A model generated the notes under the pieces. The model did no database searches. It was not told the origin of the DNA and worked only from the letters and a program-made list of their open reading frames with translations. Below are positions 52,284 through 60,001 of a DNA stretch of 64,000 bases, piece after piece. Each line of letters starts with the position of its first letter. Within the stretch, counting starts at the first letter, position 1. Source of the DNA: Clostridia bacterium (GTDB lineage Bacteria > Bacillota > Clostridia > Oscillospirales > Acutalibacteraceae); contig CAAFVV010000003.1 of assembly GCA_900766585.1 (NCBI GenBank), positions 1 through 64,000 of the forward strand, written 5' to 3'. The position numbers and the translations under genes were made by a program.

Positions 52284-54022
52284 TCTGCGTTACCATCCTT
52301 TGCTCCGATATGCGCCTGCCACATACTGCGGTAGAGGGCGCAGCTGCAAAACAGCTCCTCATGTCTGCCCTGTGCGGCAATGCGCCCGTCCTGCACCACG
52401 GCGATATTGTCTGCGCCCGTGATGGTGGACAGCCGGTGGGCAATGACGATGACCGTCTTGTTCTCCACCAGCCTGTTCACCGCCTTTTGAATGACGGCTT
52501 CGTTTTCGGGGTCGATGTAGGCGGTCGCCTCGTCAAGGATGATAACCGGCGCATTTTTCAGCATGGCGCGGGCGATAGCGATACGCTGCCGCTCGCCGCC
52601 GGAAAGATGCGCGCCGCCTCCGCCGACCAAGGTATCATAGCCGTTTTCCAGTTCGCCGATAAAGCTGTCGCAGCCCGCATCGTGTGCCGCCGCTTCTACC
52701 TCGGCGTCAGTCGCGTCTCTTTTCTCCATACGGATATTTTCCCGGACGGTGTCGTCAAACAGATAGTTGTCCTGTGAGACGAACGCCACCTGATCATAAA
52801 GCTCACGGAGCAGGATTGCCTTTAAGTCGTGGCCGCCCATCGTGATCGTGCCCTGCTTCACGTCCCAGAAGCTCGCGATGAGCTTTGCCAGCGTCGATTT
52901 GCCGGAGCCGGACGGACCGACAAGTGCCGTCATGCCGTTTTGCGGGACGGAGAGGGTGACGCCGTGCAGGATCTCCTTATCGTCGTGATAGCCGAAGGAG
53001 ACGTTTTTGACCTCGATGCGGTGATCATCAAAATTCACGCTCTCGCTGCCATGTGCCTGTTCTTCCGCTTTGAGAATTTCATCCACCTGAGAGACGGTTG
53101 TGCCGACCTGCGCCAGCGTATCGACAAAGTTGAACGCGGCCACGATCGGCACCACCATGCCGAGCGTCAGGATGATGACCGTGACAAAGGTCTCGATCGT
53201 GAGCGTGCCGTGGGTATAGAACAGCCACCCGAAGGGCAGAACCGTCAGCATCTGTGCCGGAAAAAACGCATAGGCCATGGACATGCCGAGCTGACTGCGG
53301 CGCATCCAGTCGTAATAATACTGCGCGTTGGCGCGCATCTTATCGGTGAGCTTCTGATAGGATGCCTTGCCCTGGTTGAACGCCTTAATGACCTCAATGC
53401 CGTTTATGTATTCGATCATCGTGCCGCTCATTTCGGTTGTCGCCCTGACTGCGCCCTCATAATCCTTGGCATAGCCGCCCATGACCGTCATCATAAAAAT
53501 AAAGGCGACGGGAAACACCGCCAGCGACAAAAGCGCCAGCCGCCAGTCGAGGATGAACAGATACACGACCGTCAGCACGGGGGCAACATTATTCGCCGTC
53601 ATTTCGGGGAAGAGGTGGGCAAGGGTCGTTTCCATGCTGTCCACCTGATCGACAATGATCTCCTTGAGCTTGCCGTTTTGGGTGTCCATCACCGTGCCGA
53701 GAGGCAGGCGGGGCAGCTTGGCGAGGAGCTTTTGTCGGATGGTCTTCAGAATGCCAAACGTCGCCTTGTGGGATATGCCGAGCGCGCCGTTGTAGAGCAC
53801 CGTGCGGATCAGAAAACCGCCGAGCGCCGCGGCAAGCCACGGCAGATACGCCGCAAACGCCGTCTCTCCCGCAAGCAGCAGCACAATGATCTTTGCCGCG
53901 GCGAAATACGGCACCATGCCGGAGGCGGCGCCGATGACGGCGAGAATCACCGCTGTGATGAGCCTGCCGTGCTCTTTCTCACCAAGCGCCCAGATCCGCC
54001 CGACCGGGCTTTGTTCTTTCAT
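52280..54022 (-). CDS. ABC transporter, fused permease and ATP-binding protein
   Basis: A 580-residue half-transporter: six membrane helices (residues ~20-310), then the nucleotide-binding domain with Walker A GPSGSGKST, signature LSGGERQRIAIARAML, Walker B VIILDEAT and H-loop IAHRLST. All catalytic motifs are intact. It overlaps the broken partner by 4 bp and follows a TetR gene, so the unit is a regulated heterodimeric exporter-fold system. IrtAB-like siderophore handling or drug export are both possible. With its partner damaged it may now act as a homodimer or not at all. Confidence 0.92.
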   Translation of the reverse strand: MKEQSPVGRIWALGEKEHGRLITAVILAVIGAASGMVPYFAAAKIIVLLLAGETAFAAYLPWLAAALGGFLIRTVLYNGALGISHKATFGILKTIRQKLLAKLPRLPLGTVMDTQNGKLKEIIVDQVDSMETTLAHLFPEMTANNVAPVLTVVYLFILDWRLALLSLAVFPVAFIFMMTVMGGYAKDYEGAVRATTEMSGTMIEYINGIEVIKAFNQGKASYQKLTDKMRANAQYYYDWMRRSQLGMSMAYAFFPAQMLTVLPFGWLFYTHGTLTIETFVTVIILTLGMVVPIVAAFNFVDTLAQVGTTVSQVDEILKAEEQAHGSESVNFDDHRIEVKNVSFGYHDDKEILHGVTLSVPQNGMTALVGPSGSGKSTLAKLIASFWDVKQGTITMGGHDLKAILLRELYDQVAFVSQDNYLFDDTVRENIRMEKRDATDAEVEAAAHDAGCDSFIGELENGYDTLVGGGGAHLSGGERQRIAIARAMLKNAPVIILDEATAYIDPENEAVIQKAVNRLVENKTVIVIAHRLSTITGADNIAVVQDGRIAAQGRHEELFCSCALYRSMWQAHIGAKDGNAE

Positions 54023-54108
54023 AGATCGTAACCTCCTTTTTGAGTTAGCGGCAACTAATCACCGGACTTATGAAAAGGCCGCCGTTTCCGGCAACCTTTT
54101 ATACGGTG

Positions 54109-54735
54109 TTATGCTTCACCGAAGCCGAAAATTTCGAGAAATCCGGCGCGGTGATACCGGCTTAAAAGCGCAATATATTCAGACGCTTCCTCGCGGCTCA
54201 TGCCGTGGCGGATAATTTCAAAAAGGCTTTCAAAACGCGAGGTCGTGACGATGTGCAGCAGCTTTTCCGTTACCGCGTCGCCGAATTTGTCGGGGCAGCC
54301 GACAGCCTCCATGTATTTGTAGGTGTATTCCACCTCGATGCGCACAAGCTCATCCACAAAGCGGTGATACCGCGTGCCGTAGGATGCATCGAGCAGCAGG
54401 CGGAATTCGTCTAAATGTGCATACATGTGGTCGATCAGCTCCGACGTGCCGCCGTCGGCATATTTCGGCATCGTTTCCGCCTGTTCGGCGGGAGACATTT
54501 GGTGGAAGTGTTCCTGAATATGAATGAACCGCTCGGTCATTTCGCTGAGCACCGGCTCGACAATGGCGGAAAACAGCCCTTCCTTGTCACCGAAGCGGAC
54601 ATAGATGGAGTTTGTGCTGGTATCCGCCGCTGCGGCAATTGTGCGCAGGGAGGCATCAACATAGCCCTTATCCAAAAATTCCCGCTTGGCAGCGGCGATA
54701 ATGCGCTCTGCAACGCCGGCGATCTGCTTCGCCAT
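54109..54735 (-). CDS. TetR family transcriptional regulator
   Basis: A 208-residue regulator. The N-terminal helix-turn-helix is EFLDKGYVDASLRTIAAAADTSTNSIYVRFGDKEGL; note the segment TNSIYVRFGDKEGLF typical of the recognition helix. The C-terminal ligand domain has ~140 residues, helical, with no close family recognised. The ATG at 54735 has GGGGTG 6 bp upstream. It precedes the two ABC genes on the same strand with an 86-bp gap, and probably controls them and itself. Confidence 0.9.
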   Translation of the reverse strand: MAKQIAGVAERIIAAAKREFLDKGYVDASLRTIAAAADTSTNSIYVRFGDKEGLFSAIVEPVLSEMTERFIHIQEHFHQMSPAEQAETMPKYADGGTSELIDHMYAHLDEFRLLLDASYGTRYHRFVDELVRIEVEYTYKYMEAVGCPDKFGDAVTEKLLHIVTTSRFESLFEIIRHGMSREEASEYIALLSRYHRAGFLEIFGFGEA

Positions 54736-54756
54736 ATGTTTCACCCCAATCAAATA

Positions 54757-54811
54757 AATAACGTTGTTTCATAACGATGTTGTTATATGTCGAAGAAGGA
54801 AAAATGTTAAT
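54757..54811 (-). promoter_or_regulatory. Promoter and candidate operator of the TetR-ABC operon
   Basis: On the minus strand: -35 TTAACA (54811-54806), 17-bp spacer, -10 TATAAC (54788-54783). Just downstream, around the likely start site, ACAACATCGTTAT is followed by AAACAACGTTAT, an imperfect direct repeat that could bind TetR. The repeat could also be chance in this AT-rich stretch. Confidence 0.5.
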
Positions 54812-54970
54812 AACCGTTCCGAAAATTATCGTGAAAATTTTTGGCGGAATACGGGCGCTTTTTTACCTCTGCAAAGAGGCGCGGCTGCGCTTTGGATCGC
54901 CCTGGCGGGTGATGACGGCACACACCGGGTTGCTGCCGGCCCAACGATGAAAAAGCGGCTGACATTTTGC

Positions 54971-54999
54971 TTGCAAATTTCGAGGTTTGCTGGTATACT
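54971..54999 (+). promoter_or_regulatory. Promoter of the ZIP transporter gene
   Basis: -35 TTGCAA (54971-54976), 17-bp spacer, TGG and -10 TATACT (54994-54999). Confidence 0.82.
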
Positions 55000-55009
55000 G
55001 ATACCAGCG

Positions 55010-55025
55010 GTTAGCATGAGCTAAC
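55010..55025. promoter_or_regulatory. Operator-like palindrome GTTAGC-ATGA-GCTAAC at the ZIP start site
   Basis: A perfect 6-bp inverted repeat with a 4-bp centre, extending imperfectly to 9 bp on each side, spans +4 to +20 of the predicted transcript. That position suits a repressor. The GTTAG/CTAAC arms recall metal-responsive DtxR/MntR-family sites, which is inference. The identical core occurs at 1342-1357. Confidence 0.65.
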
Positions 55026-55071
55026 TGCCATAAGCGTATTGTTTGTACAGACTGAAAAAGGAGATACATCT

Positions 55072-55848
55072 ATGGAATCATTCTGGGGGATCCTGATCCC
55101 GTTCCTCGGCACATCGCTCGGTGCGGCGTGCGTGTTCTTTATGAAAAAATCGCTCAGCGATACCGTGCAGCGCGCACTGACCGGTTTTGCCGCCGGTGTA
55201 ATGGTGGCGGCTTCGGTGTGGAGTCTGCTGATCCCTGCCATCGAACGGTCGGCGGGCAGAGGAAAGCTCGCCTTTCTTCCTGCTGTTCTCGGCTTTTGGG
55301 TCGGTATCCTGTTTTTGCTGGCGCTTGACCACATCATTCCGCACCTGCATGCCAAAAGCGGACAGCCGGAGGGACCGAAAAGCCGGCTTCAGCGCACGAC
55401 GATGATGGTGCTGGCGGTGACGCTCCACAATATTCCGGAGGGGATGGCGGTCGGCGTGGTATATGCGGGCTATCTCTCCGGCGATACCCAGATCACGGCC
55501 GCCGGGGCGCTGGCTCTGTCGCTGGGCATTGCCATTCAAAATTTTCCGGAGGGGGCGATCATCTCTCTGCCGCTGCGGGCGGAGGGGATGAAAAAGGGGA
55601 GAGCTTTCCGGGACGGTGTGCTTTCCGGCGCGGTCGAGCCGATTGGGGCTGTGCTGACTGTTCTGGCGGCGCGTATGGTTGTTCCGGCCCTTCCCTATCT
55701 TCTGAGCTTCGCCGCCGGGGCGATGCTCTATGTCGTGGTGGAAGAGCTGATCCCGGAGATGTCTCAGGGGGATCACTCCAATATCGGCACCGTCTTTTTT
55801 GCCGTGGGATTCAGTGTGATGATGATACTGGATGTGGCACTCGGCTGA
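55072..55848 (+). CDS. ZIP family metal transporter (GufA/ZupT-like)
   Basis: Imports zinc or other divalent metals across the membrane. The 258-residue protein has eight predicted membrane segments. The metal-binding helices carry HNIPEGMAVGV and QNFPEGAIISL, the two family signatures. The short variable loop contains DHIIPHLHAK with extra His. The ATG at 55072 has AAAGGAG upstream; in-frame codons from 55039 are unlikely. It is a single gene behind an operator-like palindrome, so metal-responsive control is likely. Confidence 0.93.
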   Translation: MESFWGILIPFLGTSLGAACVFFMKKSLSDTVQRALTGFAAGVMVAASVWSLLIPAIERSAGRGKLAFLPAVLGFWVGILFLLALDHIIPHLHAKSGQPEGPKSRLQRTTMMVLAVTLHNIPEGMAVGVVYAGYLSGDTQITAAGALALSLGIAIQNFPEGAIISLPLRAEGMKKGRAFRDGVLSGAVEPIGAVLTVLAARMVVPALPYLLSFAAGAMLYVVVEELIPEMSQGDHSNIGTVFFAVGFSVMMILDVALG

Positions 55849-55902
55849 CAAAAAACGCCGCGCTTTGCCGACAGACGATATAAGCGTACATATCAAGAAC
55901 AT

Positions 55903-55933
55903 GTGCCCCGAACGCTTTTGGCGTTCGGGGCAC
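55903..55933. terminator. Perfect 13-bp inverted repeat between ZIP and the wall protein
   Basis: GTGCCCCGAACGC/GCGTTCGGGGCAC with loop TTTTG lies between two converging genes. No long T-run follows on either strand, so it is a strong hairpin but a non-canonical terminator. Confidence 0.6.
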
Positions 55934-55946
55934 ATTCACAATCCCG

Positions 55947-57551
55947 TTATCTGTTTTGGGCTTTCTTTTTGCTTGCCACTGTCATGCCGGCAGTAATACC
56001 GCCGCTGACAAAGAGCAGGGCGATCCACAGGAGCATGTTGCCTGCATATCCGGTGTTCGGGTTTTTCCCGTCGTCATCGGCAGTGCTGCTATTGCTGCTG
56101 TCGTTGTTATCGTTGCTGTCGCTAGTATCACTGTTGTCGTTGCTGCCGTCACTGTTATCGCTGCTGTCGCTATTGTCCTCCGCCCAGACAGCGGTGTAGG
56201 TAGCATTCGCGGTGACCGTGTCGGCAACCGCGGGGTTCCAGCCCTTGAAGACATAGCCGTCTCTTTTCGGCGTGCCATCAAAAGCGGGGGTTTTGGTGCC
56301 GGAGAGCAGACCGGTATACACCTGATCGGCAAAGACTTCTTCGCCGTCCACACCGTCAGTGTAAGTCACGGTAAATTTGTCTTCCTCGTTGTCGTCCACG
56401 CCGTTGTTGTTCTTGTCCTCCGCCCAGACAGCGGTGTAGGTAGCATTCGCGGTGACCGTGTCGGCCACTGCGGGGTTCCAGCCCTTGAAGACATAGCCGT
56501 CTCTTTTCAGCTCGCCTTTAAATGCGGGCGTAGCGGTGCCGGAGAGCAGACCGGAGTAGACCTGATCGGCAAAGACTTCTTCGTCATCCGCGCCGTCGGT
56601 ATAAGTCACGGTGAATCTTTCGCGCGTATCCTCATGGACGATGTCGATATATACCGGTGCATTCGAGGCCTGATATTTCCAGCCGTCATCGCCGTAGAAC
56701 CAGGCGATCTCGGTTGTCGTGGCTTTCGGATATTTCAGATAGTGCGTTCCGACCTCATCACCGAGCGCCTCGTTGTACGCATCGAGATACGCTGTGTGAT
56801 CTACCGTCATGATGCACATCCACGGATAGCTGCCGACCGGAGCATTTGTGTTCCGTCCGTCATTTTTCACGACCTCACCGAAGGAATAGCCGTTCTCGAC
56901 ATCCGTCAGATAGTCAAACCATGCACCATGGTCATTCAGATTTGCCTCGCACCAGAGATAGACAGCGCCCTTGCTGCTGCTCGTAGCGTTGACATAGTTG
57001 CGGAAGCGTTTGGCATCCGCTTCCGTCGGGCCTGCCGGCTTCTCGTTCGGGTCTTTGACCGTAACAGAGTAGCGCGTCTGACCCGTGAACCACCGTGCAT
57101 TGGGGTTCGTGAACGGATTTGCGCTCTGACTAAAGGTGTAATAGTAGGTGATCGTCACGACCGTTGTGCCGACACTGTTCGGCGTGATCGTGATCTGCAG
57201 CGCATCCTCGCCGTCCCAGTCGCCGCCATCCCATTTGCCGATGCCGATGCCGTTTTCCTTGACGTCGGCGACTTTCGGATTGCTGGACACTGCCGTCACG
57301 CCGCAGTAGGCCATTGCATTGTAGGAAGCGTTGCCAGAGGCGACAGTCGGCATGGTTTTCAGCTGAATGTCGCCTGCCCCCAAATACTTGGTGGTGCTTG
57401 CTGTAGACGAGTTGCCGTTCTCAATTGAGCCTTTGATCGCCGCCGCGCTCGTCGTCGGATCCCAATCGCCGGCTTCAGCCTGCGCGGTCAGCGGTGACAG
57501 ACCCACCAACAGGCAAAGAGCCAAAAGCAATGCCAGGGTTTTCTTCTTCAT
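55947..57551 (-). CDS. Secreted wall-anchored protein with two InlB-type repeats and NPNTG sorting motif
   Basis: A 534-residue exported protein. Signal peptide of 25 residues (KKKTLALLLALCLLVG... cut after QAEA), an N-terminal domain of ~150 residues with an Ig/Big-like look, and a middle domain (residues ~180-310) with WCEAN and WFYGDDGW. Then come two InlB B-like repeats (each starting FTVTYTDG and ending ATYTAVWAED), a Ser/Asp/Asn linker of ~35 residues and the C-terminal anchor NPNTG, a hydrophobic helix and SKKKAQNR. The anchor has the sortase layout, but with NPNTG instead of LPxTG. No sortase gene lies in the window. An adhesin or surface-display role is inferred. Confidence 0.85.
   Translation of the reverse strand: MKKKTLALLLALCLLVGLSPLTAQAEAGDWDPTTSAAAIKGSIENGNSSTASTTKYLGAGDIQLKTMPTVASGNASYNAMAYCGVTAVSSNPKVADVKENGIGIGKWDGGDWDGEDALQITITPNSVGTTVVTITYYYTFSQSANPFTNPNARWFTGQTRYSVTVKDPNEKPAGPTEADAKRFRNYVNATSSSKGAVYLWCEANLNDHGAWFDYLTDVENGYSFGEVVKNDGRNTNAPVGSYPWMCIMTVDHTAYLDAYNEALGDEVGTHYLKYPKATTTEIAWFYGDDGWKYQASNAPVYIDIVHEDTRERFTVTYTDGADDEEVFADQVYSGLLSGTATPAFKGELKRDGYVFKGWNPAVADTVTANATYTAVWAEDKNNNGVDDNEEDKFTVTYTDGVDGEEVFADQVYTGLLSGTKTPAFDGTPKRDGYVFKGWNPAVADTVTANATYTAVWAEDNSDSSDNSDGSNDNSDTSDSNDNNDSSNSSTADDDGKNPNTGYAGNMLLWIALLFVSGGITAGMTVASKKKAQNR
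56049..56063 (-). other. Codons of the NPNTG sorting motif
   Basis: These five codons precede a ~20-residue hydrophobic stretch and a Lys/Arg tail, the tripartite layout of a cell-wall sorting signal. Asn replaces the usual Leu at position 1. Confidence 0.7.
56073..56172 (-). repeat. Low-complexity Ser/Asp/Asn coding stretch
   Basis: Iterated GAC/AGC/AAC codons (SDNSD, NDNSD types) make an imperfect short-period repeat prone to slippage. It forms the spacer between the InlB repeats and the wall anchor. Confidence 0.8.
56173..56622 (-). repeat. Two tandem ~210-bp InlB-type repeats, 240 bp apart
   Basis: The two units align at an exact 240-bp offset, with long identical runs such as 56174-56222 against 56414-56462. 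The encoded repeats of ~69 residues differ at only about ten positions, and an acidic DKNNNGVDDNEED spacer with a calcium-loop look separates them. The high identity suggests recent duplication or gene conversion. Confidence 0.88.
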
Positions 57552-57650
57552 GTGTGTACTCCTCTCCGGTTTTGTGAATTGTCATAAAGGACTCGACGGA
57601 AAGGTGTACTCTCCTGTGCAATTGTCCTTTTGAATATGGATTCCTAGTTG

Positions 57651-57679
57651 ATTTTACTCGGAATCATTTCAATTGTCAA
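57651..57679 (-). promoter_or_regulatory. Promoter of the wall-protein gene
   Basis: On the minus strand: -35 TTGACA (57679-57674), 17-bp spacer, -10 TAAAAT (57656-57651). The leader is about 95 nt. Confidence 0.82.
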
Positions 57680-57837
57680 GCATCAGGATATGGGGACAGA
57701 TAACTTCGTGAATGTGTGATAATAATCACTGACAGGTGTACAATTTTTGACCTTTTCCTTTTTGCGCCGATGGTGTCAAAGACGGAGGATGGGGGAGGAT
57801 AAAAGCAGGCCGTGAAACGGGCAGAGAGGACAGATAA

Positions 57838-57865
57838 CGAAAAAGCAACCGTGTTTGGCGGCTGC
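57838..57865 (-). terminator. Terminator of the DUF6514-like gene
   Basis: On the minus strand GCAGCCG/CGGTTGC with a 7-nt loop is followed by TTTTTCG. One G-T wobble is present in the 7-bp stem. Confidence 0.75.
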
Positions 57866-57901
57866 TAAAGAAGCGGGAGCGGCAGCTTATTCCGTCCGAG
57901 G

Positions 57902-58174
57902 TTATGAGGAGGCGGCATAGGAAGCGGCGAGAGGATGCCAGACGCTCTGATCCGCCAAAGCGTCCTCCACGGCGTCCGGAAAGTGGATCAGCGCTAGACC
58001 GCCGGTGTTGCATAAACGGACAAAGCGCTCTGCTCTTTGCCTGTCAAAAAACACATCTGAAAAGCCTGAAAGTACTTCGCCTTCGGAGCTGATTGCTTCT
58101 ATCCCGTAAACGGTATACCGATTTCCTTCCTCATCCTGCACGGTGCTTTTTCTTATGCGGTAAGTATAGGTCAT
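57902..58174 (-). CDS. Small protein, DUF6514-like
   Basis: A 90-residue soluble protein. The N-terminal half is beta-rich (YRIRKSTVQDEEGNRYTVYGI), and the C-terminal part has FVRLCNTGGLALIHFPDAVEDALA, which resembles the LC-x-G-x-L-x-P-I-H motif of the clostridial DUF6514 family. That assignment is from memory of the pattern. The function is unknown. GAAGGACGGGG precedes the ATG. It is divergent from the XRE gene and close to its palindrome. Confidence 0.65.
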   Translation of the reverse strand: MTYTYRIRKSTVQDEEGNRYTVYGIEAISSEGEVLSGFSDVFFDRQRAERFVRLCNTGGLALIHFPDAVEDALADQSVWHPLAASYAASS

Positions 58175-58618
58175 GTTGATCCCCGTCCTTCATATTTATG
58201 TCAGATCCTGTATCGGTCCTTACTGTGCTCGGTATCGGTAAATAAATAGCCAATACACCCATATATTGACATTTTATGCATTTGGGTGTACAATAATCTA
58301 TAGTGTTTTATTGATTTCTTTGTTTTGGCTTCCTTTTGGCGCAGATTCTGGGGGAGTGTTTCCCGCCTTTGTTTCCGGCGATTTCATGATACCGTGCGGC
58401 GGGTGAAAATGCAATACGCAAGTTTGCAAGGCGGCTGCTCAGCTTTGCGCCTGAGAAACCGAATATGCGGAAAATACGCCCTGCAAACCAACCATTTTTG
58501 AACTTTGCTCAACCGCATTCGTCTTTTTATCATCAAGCCGGATCCCAAACCGGCAGGTTAAGCATCAAAGGATGAGGTGGCGCTTGTAAAGGCAAATTTT
58601 AGGAAGGTGGATATAAGA
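58175..58618 (+). other. 444-bp intergenic region with promoter, palindrome and long leader
   Basis: This region holds the promoter at 58266-58294 with its palindrome, then a ~315-nt leader before the XRE start. The leader has GC-rich segments and short hairpins, for example GCCGG...CCGGC at 58537-58554, but no open frame and no riboswitch class that I can name. Confidence 0.6.
58254..58294 (+). promoter_or_regulatory. Promoter of the XRE gene with spanning palindrome
   Basis: Consensus -35 TTGACA (58266-58271), 17-bp spacer, -10 TACAAT (58289-58294). TACACCCA (58254-58261) and TGGGTGTA (58283-58290) form a perfect 8-bp inverted repeat with a 21-bp centre that brackets the -35 box and reaches the -10 box, as expected for an operator. 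Confidence 0.75.
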
Positions 58619-59131
58619 ATGATAGAAAAGCTGCAGGAATTGAAGAAAAAGTCTCATATGACCAATCAGCAGATTGCCGAAAAAAGCAACGTTCCCGAGA
58701 GTACCGTTGCCAGAATTTTCTCCGGCAAGACGCCGAACCCTACGGTTGCCACGGTTATCTCTATGGCGCGGGCGATGGGGGCTTCTCCTGCCGATCTGTT
58801 AAGTGAAGAGGACGGCAAAAATACTGAGGATCATTTTGGGGATCATTCGGAATCCGTAAAACCTGACGGCACACCGGAAAACGCGGCTGTCGAAAGTGCA
58901 GAGGTATTTTCCACCTCTGAGTTGGCTGCTGCGCGGAGCCGTCACGCGGAGGATGCTGCGATGCATGAAAAGATATATGGGGATATGCTTGCCCTGTACA
59001 AAGAGGAAATACGGAAAAAGGACATTTGGATTTCCAGGCTGTTTTGGTGTCTGGCAGGGATCATGCTGTTTATTTTGTTTGTATTGGTGTTTGATATTTT
59101 GCACCCGACCTTTGGCTTTGTCAAATACTAA
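58619..59131 (+). CDS. XRE-family helix-turn-helix protein with C-terminal membrane anchor
   Basis: A 170-residue protein. An N-terminal Cro/C1-type helix-turn-helix (MTNQQIAEKSNVPESTVARI, residues ~15-34) is followed by an acidic linker, a charged helical region and one membrane segment near the C-terminus (RLFWCLAGIMLFILFVLVFDIL), ending in an extracytoplasmic tail of ~12 residues. The ATG at 58619 has AGGAAGG upstream; a GTG at 58577 is in frame with a weaker site. It is a membrane-tethered DNA-binding protein. Control of its own promoter through the palindrome is inferred. Confidence 0.85.
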   Translation: MIEKLQELKKKSHMTNQQIAEKSNVPESTVARIFSGKTPNPTVATVISMARAMGASPADLLSEEDGKNTEDHFGDHSESVKPDGTPENAAVESAEVFSTSELAAARSRHAEDAAMHEKIYGDMLALYKEEIRKKDIWISRLFWCLAGIMLFILFVLVFDILHPTFGFVKY

Positions 59132-59167
59132 ACGCGCCGTTGCCTTTGGTTCGGCGGCAAATATAAA

Positions 59168-59205
59168 AAGGGCGTCACACGCTGTTTTCGTGTGACGCCC
59201 TTTTT
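59168..59205. terminator. Shared terminator of the XRE and VanZ-like genes
   Basis: GGGCGTCACAC (59170-59180) and GTGTGACGCCC (59190-59200) form a perfect 11-bp stem with A-run and T-run flanks (AAAA before, TTTTT after), so it works in both directions. The VanZ stop codon at 59175-59177 lies in the stem. Confidence 0.92.
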
Positions 59206-59792
59206 GTCCGGGAACGGGATGATCGGATTTTCAACATACCAAAAGAGATAACGGCGCCGACTATGATGCCGATAAAGTTGCCGATCAGATCGTCTATATC
59301 AAAGCTCCTTCCGAAAATCAGCTGTGCGGTTTCACAGCAGAGCGGCAGGAGGGCAGAAGCCGCAATCACGGTTTTATAGCTTCTGATTTTTGTGATCAGC
59401 GGGAGGAAGAACCCCAACGGTATGAACATTACCATGTTGCCGATCAGCATCGTTTTGACCCAGCTCCCTATGGTAAGCTCGCCGCGGAGCCATTTTATGA
59501 CCGCGGGAATAAAATTAACGTCACCGATTTGAAATACATTCCCGAGTTCATTCCACCACCCGAGAAAAATGCCGTCATAGACAAACAGCCAGAAGTTTGC
59601 GGGCAGGATGACAAGGCTGAAAAGTCCGGTCAGATAGCAGACAAATATTGCCCGCAGAAGCTCTGTCGGCCATGTAAACGGGGCTTTCCTTTTCTTCAGG
59701 ACGAATACCCGTATCGTCAGGCAGAGGAGTCCTGCAAGGCACGCTATCGGAAGTGCCTGAAGAAAATACCCCAAAACCGAGCCGGATCCCAT
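59175..59792 (-). CDS. VanZ-like family membrane protein
   Basis: A 205-residue protein with about six membrane segments. The family pattern is seen in VNFIPAVIKWL, IGNMVMFIPLGFFLPLI and ETAQLIFGRSFDIDDLIGNFIGIIVG. VanZ proteins are linked to teicoplanin tolerance in enterococci, but most members have no known role. The ATG at 59792 is preferred, with AGGA upstream; the frame is open to a TTG at 59831 with no ribosome site. The C-terminal tail is Arg/Ser-rich. Confidence 0.88.
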   Translation of the reverse strand: MGSGSVLGYFLQALPIACLAGLLCLTIRVFVLKKRKAPFTWPTELLRAIFVCYLTGLFSLVILPANFWLFVYDGIFLGWWNELGNVFQIGDVNFIPAVIKWLRGELTIGSWVKTMLIGNMVMFIPLGFFLPLITKIRSYKTVIAASALLPLCCETAQLIFGRSFDIDDLIGNFIGIIVGAVISFGMLKIRSSRSRTKRASHENSV

Positions 59793-59848
59793 GAGCGTCC
59801 TGAGCTTTCCTAACAAACATACCGCCCCCAAAAAAATCTGTCACTTAA

Positions 59849-59877
59849 TTTATACCATAAACATCTCTGCTTTTCAA
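59849..59877 (-). promoter_or_regulatory. Promoter of the VanZ-like gene
   Basis: On the minus strand: -35 TTGAAA (59877-59872), 17-bp spacer, TGG and -10 TATAAA (59854-59849). The -35 box lies within the tandem repeat at 59859-59920. Confidence 0.65.
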
Positions 59878-59920
59878 TCCTGCTCCCGAAAACATCTCTG
59901 CTTTTCAATCCTGCTCCCGA
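59859..59920. repeat. Exact tandem duplication of a 31-bp unit in the VanZ promoter
   Basis: The 31-bp unit at 59859-59889 is repeated without change at 59890-59920. Each copy holds the -35 element and half of the spacer, but only the copy next to the -10 box is correctly placed. Confidence 0.95.
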
Positions 59921-59940
59921 TAAAAAGGGCGGATATACTT

Positions 59941-59983
59941 AAACAGGCGCGCTCATCCGGCCGGAATGAGTGCGCCTGTTTTC
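59941..59983 (-). terminator. Terminator of the coiled-coil protein gene at 60002
   Basis: AAACAGGCGC(G)CTCAT..ATGAG(T)GCGCCTGTTT forms a long stem with one G-T pair and a CCGG-rich top. It has A-run and T-run ends, so it can act in both directions. Confidence 0.85.
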
Positions 59984-60001
59984 TGCCGGTAAAGAATGCG
60001 C

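Larger units (their letters stand above)
57552..57901 (-). other. 350-bp intergenic region: wall-protein promoter and downstream terminator
   Basis: This region holds the wall-protein promoter (57651-57679), a GTGAT-AATA-ATCAC inverted repeat at 57716-57729, ~37 bp upstream of the -35 box, and the terminator of the gene at 57902 (57838-57865). The rest (57730-57837) shows no open frame of note or other structure that I can support. Confidence 0.7.

Noticed and set aside
57716..57729. GTGAT-AATA-ATCAC, like a CRP site, upstream of the wall-protein promoter
   Set aside because: Only 5-bp arms and no CRP-type regulator in the window; mentioned in the intergenic entry only.
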